A DNA stretch of 64,000 nucleotides from Acidobacteriota bacterium (lineage in GTDB: Bacteria; Acidobacteriota; Thermoanaerobaculia; Multivoradales; Multivoraceae). The stretch lies in NCBI GenBank assembly GCA_003388555.1, contig QQVD01000034.1, forward strand, positions 124,001-188,000, in the 5' to 3' direction. The notes under the pieces are model-generated. The model worked only from the letters and a program-made list of their open reading frames with translations, did not search any database and was not told where the DNA came from. Positions within the stretch are counted from its first letter, which is position 1; every line of letters begins with the position of its first letter. The position numbers and the translations under genes are program-made. This document shows, piece after piece, positions 19,102 to 26,141 of the stretch.

Positions 19102-20283
19102 ATGAGCGAGCTCGAGACGTTTCGCGAAGAGGTGCGGCAGTGGCTCGAGGCGAACGCTCCGCAGGCGCTGCGCGGCAGGCGCAACGATCCGGCCGCGGTG
19201 CCCTGGGGTGGGAGGAATCCCCGCTACGCCTACCCGGAGAGCGCCGACTGGCTCGAGAGGATGGCGGGCCGTGGCTGGACCGCTCCCACCTGGCCGAAGG
19301 AGTACGGCGGTGGCGGCCTGAGCCGAGAGCACGAGCGGGTGCTGCACCAGGAGCTGGCGCGCCTCGAGCTGCCGCCCGGCCTCACCGGCTTCGGGCTCAG
19401 CATGATCGGACCGACGCTGCTCCAGTACGGCACCGAGGAGCAGAAGCGGGAACACCTGCCCAAGATCACCGGCGGCAAGATCCGATGGTGCCAGGGCTAC
19501 TCGGAGCCCGACTCCGGCTCCGACCTCGCCTCGCTGCAGACCGCCGCGGTGCGCGATGGCGACGAGTTCGTGATCAACGGGCAGAAGATCTGGACCTCGG
19601 GCGCCGACCTCGCCGACTGGATCTTCATGCTGGTGCGGACCGACTCGAGCGGCAAGAAGCAGGCCGGCATCACCTTCATCCTCGTCGACATGGACGACCC
19701 GGGAGTCGAGGTGCGGCCGATCCGTCTGATCAGCGGTGCCTCGCCGTTCTGTGAGACCTTCTTCCGCGACGTACGGGCGCCGGTCGGCAACGTCATCGGC
19801 GAGCCAGGCGACGGCTGGACCGTGGCCAAGGCCCTGCTCGGTCACGAGCGCAGCATGATCGGCGGCATGGCGGCACCGCGCGTGTCGCTGCCCGAGCTGG
19901 CGGCGGAGTACCTGGGCCGCGACGAGCAGGGCCGGATCGCCGACCCCGTGCTGCGCCACCGCGTCGCCCAAAGCGAGATGGACGCGCTCTCGTTCCAGCT
20001 CACCGTGCAGCGCAACGCCGACTCCCTCGCCGCCGGTCACCAGCCTGGCCCCGAGAGCTCGATGTTCAAGTACTACGGCACCGAGCTGAACATGCGCCGC
20101 GAGCAGTTGATGCTGTCGATCCGGGATCAGCAGGCGCTGGGCTGGGAGGGCGACGGCTACAGCGAGGAGGAGCTGCTGCAGACGCGCGCCTGGCTGCGCT
20201 CGCGCGCCAACAGCATCGAAGGCGGCACTTCCGAGATCCAGCTCAACATCATCTCGAAGCGGGTGCTCGGCCTTCCCGGCTGA
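19102..20283 (+). CDS. Acyl-CoA dehydrogenase, large-subunit type
   Basis: A 393-residue flavoprotein of the acyl-CoA dehydrogenase family: helical N-terminal domain, FAD-binding middle domain (WCQGYSEPDSGSDLASL and IWTSGADLADW) and C-terminal helical domain ending in SIEGGTSEIQLNIISKRVLG. ATG 19102 has GAGGAGAGGG just upstream and is preferred to GTG 19081. The next gene is a second, diverged acyl-CoA dehydrogenase, a pairing known for heteromeric enzymes acting on bulky or dicarboxylic acyl-CoAs (steroid side chains, pimeloyl-CoA). A heterotetramer is inferred from that. Confidence 0.92.
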   Translation: MSELETFREEVRQWLEANAPQALRGRRNDPAAVPWGGRNPRYAYPESADWLERMAGRGWTAPTWPKEYGGGGLSREHERVLHQELARLELPPGLTGFGLSMIGPTLLQYGTEEQKREHLPKITGGKIRWCQGYSEPDSGSDLASLQTAAVRDGDEFVINGQKIWTSGADLADWIFMLVRTDSSGKKQAGITFILVDMDDPGVEVRPIRLISGASPFCETFFRDVRAPVGNVIGEPGDGWTVAKALLGHERSMIGGMAAPRVSLPELAAEYLGRDEQGRIADPVLRHRVAQSEMDALSFQLTVQRNADSLAAGHQPGPESSMFKYYGTELNMRREQLMLSIRDQQALGWEGDGYSEEELLQTRAWLRSRANSIEGGTSEIQLNIISKRVLGLPG

Positions 20284-20336
20284 GGCGATCCGCAGACCCG
20301 CTGCCCGCAACCACCCCGAGACCGACGGAGACCGCG

Positions 20337-21506
20337 ATGAAGCTCGTCCTCGATCCGGCGCAGGCGATGCTCGCCAAGACCGCCGCCGACTTCGCCGCCA
20401 AGCAGCAGCCGGTGGAGCGTCTGCGTGCCCTGCGCGACGCGCGCGACGAGTTGGGGTACACACCTTCCGTGTGGTCGGCGATGGCCGACCTGGGCTGGAC
20501 CGGCATCCCCTTCCGAGAGGACGACGGGGGGCTCGGCATGGGCATGGCCGAGGTGGTGCTGATCACCGAGTCGCTGGGCCGTGGACTGGCGCCCGAGCCC
20601 TACCTCTCGGCGGTGGTGCTCGCCGGCGGCCTGGTCTCGGCGCTCGGCAGCGAAGCGCAACGCGCTGCCTGGCTCGCGCCGACGATCGACGGCTCGAAGC
20701 GACTGGCGCTGGCGCAGCACGACGAAGGCACACGCTTCGACCCGGCGACCTGCCTCTCGTCCGCGGTGTCCGACGGCGACGGTTGGCGGCTGTCCGGCCG
20801 CAAGGCGCACGTGATCGACGGATTCGCCGCCGACGCCTACGTCGTCGTGGCGCGCACCTCCGGCGAGCAGCACGATCGAGACGGGATCTCCCTCTTCCTG
20901 GTGCCGGCCGATCGCGCGGGGGTCGAGGTGACCCGCCAGTGGAGGGTCGACTCGCGCAACGCGGCGCAGGTGCACTTCGCCGACGTCGCGTTGAGCCGAG
21001 ACGATCTGCTCGGCGAGCTCGGCGAGGGGCTGCAGCCGCTCGAGGAGGCGATCGACCGCGCCACGGTGGCGCTCTGCGGCGAGATGCTGGGGCTGATGCG
21101 CGAGGCGTTCGAGCGCACCATCGAGTACCTCAAGACCCGCCAGCAGTTCGGGGTGGCGATCGGCAGCTTCCAGGCGCTGCAGCACCGCGCCGCCGAGCAG
21201 TTCGTCGAGATCGAGCTGTGCAAGTCGGTGGTGATGGCCGCGGCGCGCAGCCTGGACGAGGTCGGCGGCGAGGGCGGCGAACCAGAGCGCCGCTCCCGGG
21301 CCGTCGCCCAGGTGAGCAACGCCAAGGCGCGTTGCTCGGACGCGGTGATCCTGGTCACCAACGAGGCGCTGCAGATGCACGGCGGTGTCGGCATGACCGA
21401 CGAGTACGACATCGGCCTGTTCATGAAGCGCGCCCGCGTCTGTGAGCTGACCTTCGGCGACGCCGCCTTCCACCGCGATCGCTTCGCCGCGGCGAGGGGG
21501 TTCTGA
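20337..21506 (+). CDS. Acyl-CoA dehydrogenase, small-subunit type
   Basis: A 389-residue acyl-CoA dehydrogenase homologue, more diverged than its neighbour. Visible features are GIPFREDDGGLGMGMAEVVL in the N-terminal domain, a middle domain with KAHVIDGFAADAYVV, the helical domain with EYLKTRQQFGVAIGSFQALQH and the C-terminal QMHGGVGMTDEYDIGLFMKRA. It lies 53 bp after the first dehydrogenase and probably forms the second subunit of the same enzyme. Its TGA overlaps the next ATG (TGATG). Confidence 0.9.
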   Translation: MKLVLDPAQAMLAKTAADFAAKQQPVERLRALRDARDELGYTPSVWSAMADLGWTGIPFREDDGGLGMGMAEVVLITESLGRGLAPEPYLSAVVLAGGLVSALGSEAQRAAWLAPTIDGSKRLALAQHDEGTRFDPATCLSSAVSDGDGWRLSGRKAHVIDGFAADAYVVVARTSGEQHDRDGISLFLVPADRAGVEVTRQWRVDSRNAAQVHFADVALSRDDLLGELGEGLQPLEEAIDRATVALCGEMLGLMREAFERTIEYLKTRQQFGVAIGSFQALQHRAAEQFVEIELCKSVVMAAARSLDEVGGEGGEPERRSRAVAQVSNAKARCSDAVILVTNEALQMHGGVGMTDEYDIGLFMKRARVCELTFGDAAFHRDRFAAARGF

Positions 21507-21841
21507 TGTCCGCCGCTGGTGGCGACGACGCAGGTCGGCCGCGGCGAGAGGGCGAGCCCGAGGTGGTCTTCTCCACCGCCGACCCCAACGAGGCGCTGCT
21601 GGTGAAGAGCCTGCTCGAGGGCAGCGGCATCGAGGCGGTTCTGCTCGACGAGCACTTCTCCCGCCTCGAATCGCCGCTCGCCTTCGTGATCGGCGGCGTC
21701 AAGGTGCTGGTGCCCGGCGATCAGGTCGCGCGCGCCCGCGAGGCGCTCGAGGAGTACCGCGTCGAGGCCGACCAGGACCCGGTGCGCGGCCGCAACTCGC
21801 CGCTCGACGCCACCGACTGGCACCCGGGCGACGACGAGTAG
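21506..21841 (+). CDS. DUF2007 domain protein (putative signal-transducing protein)
   Basis: A 111-residue soluble protein. Residues ~20-85 match the DUF2007 fold: VVFSTADPNEALLVKSLLEGSGIEAVLLDE followed by GGVKVLVPGDQVARAREALEEY. The family resembles small PII-like ferredoxin folds, with no established role. It is translationally coupled to the second acyl-CoA dehydrogenase, so it is the last gene of that operon. Confidence 0.8.
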   Translation: MSAAGGDDAGRPRREGEPEVVFSTADPNEALLVKSLLEGSGIEAVLLDEHFSRLESPLAFVIGGVKVLVPGDQVARAREALEEYRVEADQDPVRGRNSPLDATDWHPGDDE

Positions 21842-21855
21842 CGACCGGGCGCGGC

Positions 21856-21881
21856 GCGAGGCGACCGGGGTGGCGCCTCGC
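21856..21881. terminator. Hairpin between convergent genes
   Basis: Arms GCGAGGCG (21856-21863) and CGCCTCGC (21874-21881) make a perfect 8-bp GC stem with a 10-nt loop. It lies between the DUF2007 stop and the subtilase stop. There is no U-tract on either side, so function as a bidirectional terminator is only suggested by position. Confidence 0.35.
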
Positions 21882-21942
21882 CGGAGGGTTCGTGCAGTCG
21901 TCCTCGATCGCGCCCCGCGCTGGAGCTGATCGAGGTTCCGGG

Positions 21943-23466
21943 TCAGGGCACGGTGGCCGACCAGCGCGTCGTGTCGGTGGTCTCGAAGCCGTCGCCGAAC
22001 AGGCGCAGGGCCGCGACGACGTCGAGGAAGCCGTTGCCGTACAGGTTGTTCGGAACCGGCGGTGGCATGGGTCCGGGCACCGGGCAGTCGTTGCCGACGT
22101 TCAGGCGCGGGAAGGCGGAGCGATGGAGCACCTCGCGGGTCGCCACGACCTGACCGCGCAGCTCGGGGCGGGCCTGCCAGATCAGGGCCACCGCCCCGGT
22201 CACGTGTGGCGTCGCCATCGAGGTGCCGGTGAGCAGGCCGAACCCGCCGCCGGGGAACGAGGACTGGATGTCGGTGCCTGGCGCCACCAGATGTGGGCGG
22301 ATGCCGGAGCCGTCGATGTTGGGTCCACGGCTGCTGTAGTCGCCGAGCGCGGCGTGGCGGTCGGTGGGATCGGTGCCGCCGATCGCGATGAGGTTGGCGT
22401 AGGTCGCCGGATCGAAGACGGATCCGCAGGTCGGACCGGCGTTGCCCGCCCCCGCGGCGGCGAAGATGCCGGCGCTCTCGAGGTTGGCGAAGGCGGTCTG
22501 CAGGCCGCAGAAGGGACAGATGTAGGAGTGGTTGGTGACGTCCGGCGCCAGGTCGGGATCGGGGTTCTGGCCGGCCAGGTCCGTCGGTGCGAGGAAGAAC
22601 TGCAGACAGGTGAGGATGGTCGCGGCGCTGGCGCCGGGGCCGAGGCCTCGGCAGTGGATCCACTCGGCACCGATGGCGACGCCGAAGACCGAGCTGTCCG
22701 TGCTGCCCACCGCGGTGCCGGTGACGTGGGTGCCGTGCCCGTTGCTGTCGACCGGTGTCAGGCTGCCGTCGCTGCTCGGGTCGAGCCAGTTGTAGTCGTG
22801 CACGCCGTTCGAGCCGCGATACTTCTCCGTCAGCCCGGGGTGCTGGTGGTCGGCGCCGCTGTCGAGCACGCCGACCACGAGGCCGGCGCCGGTGATGCCC
22901 AGATCGTGCAGCTGGTCGGCGCCGATGGCGTGCACGTTCCAGCGCACGATCCCGCGGCTCGCCTCCTCGGGATCTCCGGATCCGGGCGCCGCGGCGTAGC
23001 CGGGCAGGGCATCCGGGAGGAAGGCGGGGCGCACCGGCTCGAGTCGCGCCACGTCGCCGCGAGCGGCGAGCTCGTCGAGATCGGCGAGGGAGATGGAGCG
23101 CCCCGACGGCGCTTCGACCAGGAGTTGATTGATGACGAAGTAGCTGCTGACCTCGAGGCCTCGATCCGTCAGTAGCCCCTGGAGCGGGGCCTGGGTGCGC
23201 TCGGCCGTGGCGCGCAGGGTCTCGAAGACGTAGCGGGCCTTGAGCCGCTTCTCGGAGAGAGCTGCGGCAGCCGAGAGATCGGCCTGCTCGGCGAGCACCA
23301 CGAAGAAGCGATCGAGGCTGCCCGCCCGCGCACTGTCGCGCAGCTCGGGATCGATCTTGTCGCCCGGACCCTGTGCGGCGCCCGGGGCGATGGTGGTGAA
23401 GGACAGGATCAGGACGAGGGCAAGAAGCGGGACCGAACCACGACGCGGAACGGCGCTGGGCGACAA
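21943..23466 (-). CDS. Secreted subtilisin-family serine protease (S8)
   Basis: A 507-residue secreted protease precursor. TTG 23466 is preceded by AAGGGAG and gives a signal peptide with a hydrophobic core VPLLALVLILSF and cleavage near APGAAQ. A pro-region like inhibitor I9 covers about residues 40-150. The catalytic triad is Asp202 (GVLDSGADHQ), His244 (NGHGTHVTG) and Ser416 (GTSMATPHV), with the oxyanion Asn in AGAGNAGP. The extreme C-terminus DGFETTDTTRWSATVP recurs in the LamG protein at 60794 and looks like a shared tail. A longer reading frame upstream of the TTG is not protein-like. Confidence 0.88.
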   Translation of the reverse strand: MSPSAVPRRGSVPLLALVLILSFTTIAPGAAQGPGDKIDPELRDSARAGSLDRFFVVLAEQADLSAAAALSEKRLKARYVFETLRATAERTQAPLQGLLTDRGLEVSSYFVINQLLVEAPSGRSISLADLDELAARGDVARLEPVRPAFLPDALPGYAAAPGSGDPEEASRGIVRWNVHAIGADQLHDLGITGAGLVVGVLDSGADHQHPGLTEKYRGSNGVHDYNWLDPSSDGSLTPVDSNGHGTHVTGTAVGSTDSSVFGVAIGAEWIHCRGLGPGASAATILTCLQFFLAPTDLAGQNPDPDLAPDVTNHSYICPFCGLQTAFANLESAGIFAAAGAGNAGPTCGSVFDPATYANLIAIGGTDPTDRHAALGDYSSRGPNIDGSGIRPHLVAPGTDIQSSFPGGGFGLLTGTSMATPHVTGAVALIWQARPELRGQVVATREVLHRSAFPRLNVGNDCPVPGPMPPPVPNNLYGNGFLDVVAALRLFGDGFETTDTTRWSATVP

Positions 23467-23642
23467 GATGCAGGCTCCCTTGGAAGACAACGAAGCAACG
23501 CTCTGGAAAGCAGAGCGCGGGAAGCTAGCACGCGCGCCTCGGGGCACGGAAGAGGGACGTTCAGGGGCACCTGAGCGATCCGAGGCGACCAGCGCCGCCG
23601 CCGTCGGGTCGCGCCGTGGGGCTTGCAGGCGCCGACCGGTCG

Positions 23643-23996
23643 TTACCGGGCGGGGGCCGTCACCCCAGTGCTGCCCGAGCCCTCGCGATCGAACTGCATC
23701 AGCTCGATCGGGGCGCCGTCGACCTCGATGAAGGCGACGGTGAGGCCCTTCGAGGGGGAGTTGGGTTCGATGATCACCTTCTGCCCGGCGAGCGCCGCCT
23801 CCAGGTCGTCGACCTCGAACGCGGCGTGTGCCGTGGTCTTCACCAGTTTGGGGTAGGGCGCGTCGTCCCAGAAGCGCATCCACTGGATGCCGAACAGAGT
23901 CCTCTCGTGATCCGAGACGGTCATCCGCAGCTGAGGCAGGTCGATCTCACCGGCGAAACGCCGACGCGTCGGGATGCCGAGGTGGTGGAACTTCAT
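23643..23996 (-). CDS. VOC (glyoxalase-fold) family protein
   Basis: A 117-residue single VOC-fold protein. It begins MKFHHLGIPT and includes HAAFEVDDLEAALAGQKVI and the end of the second module, VAFIEVDGAPIELMQFD, where His and Glu are likely metal ligands. VOC proteins include glyoxalases, dioxygenases and antibiotic-binding proteins; the size fits a small homodimeric enzyme or binding protein, and the substrate is unknown. It lies 82 bp downstream of the selenoprotein gene on the same strand and may be co-transcribed. Confidence 0.8.
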   Translation of the reverse strand: MKFHHLGIPTRRRFAGEIDLPQLRMTVSDHERTLFGIQWMRFWDDAPYPKLVKTTAHAAFEVDDLEAALAGQKVIIEPNSPSKGLTVAFIEVDGAPIELMQFDREGSGSTGVTAPAR

Positions 23997-24078
23997 GGCC
24001 GTTTGCGACGCCGCGACCGTCGCCAGGCCGAGTCGCCCGAGCCGCCTGACGCTGCCGGGGGCCTGTCGGTCCTCGTGG

Positions 24079-24744
24079 CTACGCCTGCCGGCGCTCCTTC
24101 CAGGCGTCGAGGAAGCTCTTGGCCATCGCCGCGTGGCGCTTGATCTCGTGGCGCGACTCGGCGTGCTCGATGCGCTGCGCCAGCGCGATGGCGCCGAAGC
24201 GGTTGCCGTTCATCAGTGGCACGAAGGCCTGCGGCGAGAAGGCCCCGGAGAGGGCGTCGGAGTCCTCGTCCGGAATCGCGACCTGTGGCGACCATGGCGC
24301 TGGGACGTCGATCGCCGGCAGGTCCTCGGACTCGAGGTCCTCGAGCACGTCGTCGTCGTGCACCCGGTCGGCGAAGTCACGACTGGTCTCGCGCACGAGC
24401 TCGCGGCCTCGTGGAGAGATCACCAGCAGCGCCGGTAGCGCGATGCCGCCGCGCTCGTCGGCGTTCCACAGTTCGAGCGGCTGCAGCACCGCCTCGCCGC
24501 CAGGATCGGTGGCGACCTTGAACGGCAGCCTCCAGCGCCGCGCCAGGGCGGCGCTACGCTCGGGCGAGTCGACCGAGAGGGCGACGATCTCGGCGCCGGC
24601 GCGGGCGATGCGCTTCTCCTGATTCGCCAGCCGGACCAGCTGGCCACAACAGTAGGGTCACCAGTCGCCGCGGAAGGTGACCAGGAGGACGGCGGCGTCG
24701 GTGTCGCCGCGCCGTTCGGCCAGAACGCGCTGCAGGGCCTGCAT
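24079..24744 (-). CDS. Peroxiredoxin-like selenoprotein (TGA read as selenocysteine)
   Basis: A 221-residue thioredoxin-fold protein only visible if the in-frame TGA at 24658-24660 is read as selenocysteine. Residues 1-28 lead to FRGDW, then Sec29, then PYC (U-P-Y-C), matching the RGxWCPYC active site of peroxiredoxin-like (AhpC/TSA) proteins, with Sec replacing the peroxidatic Cys and Cys32 as partner. The frame continues without a stop: CGQLVRLANQEKRIARAGAE, VALSVDSPERSAALARRW, GGIALPALLVISPRGREL. There is no internal ATG or GTG between the TGA and codon 86, so the downstream part cannot easily be a separate gene. A SECIS-like hairpin follows the TGA. Likely role: selenium-dependent thiol peroxidase or reductase in the cytoplasm. 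A nonsense mutation or base error is the alternative. Standard callers would annotate only the 136-residue remnant 24079-24489. Confidence 0.82.
24626..24644 (-). promoter_or_regulatory. Bacterial SECIS-like hairpin
   Basis: On the minus strand, 16 nt from the start of the TGA, GCCAGC and GCTGGC pair perfectly (24639-24644 with 24626-24631). The enclosed loop UGGUCCG can close by a U-G pair to leave GGUCC. In E. coli fdhF the SelB-binding loop contains GGUC at nearly the same distance (its GGU occupies nt 22-24 counted from the U of UGA; here nt 24-26). This is the structure expected for SelB-directed selenocysteine insertion. Confidence 0.72.
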
Positions 24745-24823
24745 CGGCTCACAGTAGCAGAGGCCTGCATGCCGCCGTCGGGATGGCCGCGGCGCACTGA
24801 CGTAGAGTGCTAGCCCTTCCGCC

Positions 24824-26083
24824 ATGAACCGCGCCATCGTCTTCGTCCTCGTCACCGTCCTGGTCGATGTGATCGGCCTCGGGATCATCATCCCGGTGAT
24901 GCCGGTGCTGATCCAGGAGCTGACCGGCGAGGGGCTCGATCGGGCCGCGATCTACGGCGGCTGGCTGCTCTTCCTCTACGCCCTGCTGCAGTTCTTCTTC
25001 GCGCCGATCCTCGGCGGCCTGAGCGACCGCTTCGGCAGGCGGCCGGTGCTGCTCCTGTCGCTGTTCGCCTTCGGAATCGACTATGCGCTGATGGGCCTGG
25101 CGCCCAGCCTCGGCTGGCTCTTCCTGGGACGCGCCATCGCCGGCGCGGCAGGCGCCAGCGTGACCACCGCCAACGCCTACATCGCCGACGTCACGCCGGC
25201 CGAGAAACGGGCGGCGAACTTCGGCCTGATCGGCGCCGCCTGGGGGGTCGGCTTCGTCATCGGTCCGGTGCTCGGGGGCTTGCTCGGCGAGCTCGGTCCG
25301 CGGGTGCCGTTCTTCGCCTCGGCGGCACTGGCGCTGGCCAACGTCGCCTACGGCTTCTTCGTCCTGCCCGAGACCCTGCCGCCCGAGAAGCGGCGACGCT
25401 TCGACTGGAGGCGGGCCAACCCGGTGGGCTCGCTGGTGCGCATGGCGAGCCATCCCGTCCTCGGCTCGCTGATCGGCGTCCTGGTGCTCTACCAGATCGC
25501 CCACGATGCGAATCCCAGCACCTGGAGCTACTACACGATGGAGCGGTTCGGCTGGAGCGAGCGCGACGTCGGGCTCTCGCTGGGAGTCGTCGGCCTGTCG
25601 ATCTCGGTGGTCTACGGGGCGCTGGTCGGGCCGATCGTCCGCCGTCTCGGTGAGCAGCGCACGGTGGTCTTCGGTCTGCTCCTGATGGCCACCGGCTTCT
25701 TCGGCTACTCGCTGGCCACCCGCAGCTGGATGATGATCGCCTTCATCTTCCCGTTCGCGCTCGGTTGCGTGGCGATGCCGGCGCTGCGCGGGATGATGGC
25801 CAATCGCGTCGAGGCCGACGAGCAGGGCGAGCTGCAGGGGGCTCTCACCAGCCTCGCCAGCCTGACCGCGATCGGGGCGCCGCTGCTGATGACCCGGCTC
25901 TTCGGCGTCTTTGCCGCCGACGACGCGCCGATCTACTTCCCCGGCATGGCCTTCTTCGTCGCCGGTGCGCTGCTGGTCGGCGCCAGCCTCTGGTTCCTGC
26001 GCGCCCGGGCGCGACTCCCGGCGCCGGTGACCCCCGCGGCCGACATCGTCGCCGAGGGAGCCGGTCCGGCGGCGACGCTCTGA
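24824..26083 (+). CDS. MFS transporter, TetA/tetracycline-efflux-like
   Basis: A 419-residue 12-helix major facilitator. The start [20 protein letters not shown] and motif [19 protein letters not shown] are typical of the Tet/Mdr proton-antiport drug exporters (DHA1). Motif C is visible as [16 protein letters not shown]. In this family the substrate can be tetracycline or many other compounds, and chromosomal copies like this one need not give resistance. It is divergent from the selenoprotein gene, the two starts being only 79 bp apart. Confidence 0.9.
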   Translation: MNRAIVFVLVTVLVDVIGLGIIIPVMPVLIQELTGEGLDRAAIYGGWLLFLYALLQFFFAPILGGLSDRFGRRPVLLLSLFAFGIDYALMGLAPSLGWLFLGRAIAGAAGASVTTANAYIADVTPAEKRAANFGLIGAAWGVGFVIGPVLGGLLGELGPRVPFFASAALALANVAYGFFVLPETLPPEKRRRFDWRRANPVGSLVRMASHPVLGSLIGVLVLYQIAHDANPSTWSYYTMERFGWSERDVGLSLGVVGLSISVVYGALVGPIVRRLGEQRTVVFGLLLMATGFFGYSLATRSWMMIAFIFPFALGCVAMPALRGMMANRVEADEQGELQGALTSLASLTAIGAPLLMTRLFGVFAADDAPIYFPGMAFFVAGALLVGASLWFLRARARLPAPVTPAADIVAEGAGPAATL

Positions 26084-26141
26084 TCCCGGCGGCGCTGACC
26101 CCGGCGGCGGCGAGCGGAGCGAGAAGGCCGGAGCCCCGGTC

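Noticed and set aside
23633-23642. CGACCGGTCG palindrome as a second TetR operator
   Set aside because: Only 10 bp, located at the 3' end of the VOC gene rather than at a promoter; kept only as a remark.
23467-23883. 139-residue N-terminal extension of the subtilase
   Set aside because: It overlaps the VOC gene antisense, is Arg/Gly-rich and would bury the signal peptide; TTG 23466 with AAGGGAG is better.
24079-24489. A separate 136-residue gene starting at GTG 24489
   Set aside because: It begins inside the thioredoxin fold and lacks the active site; reading the TGA at 24658-24660 as selenocysteine restores a full-length family member.
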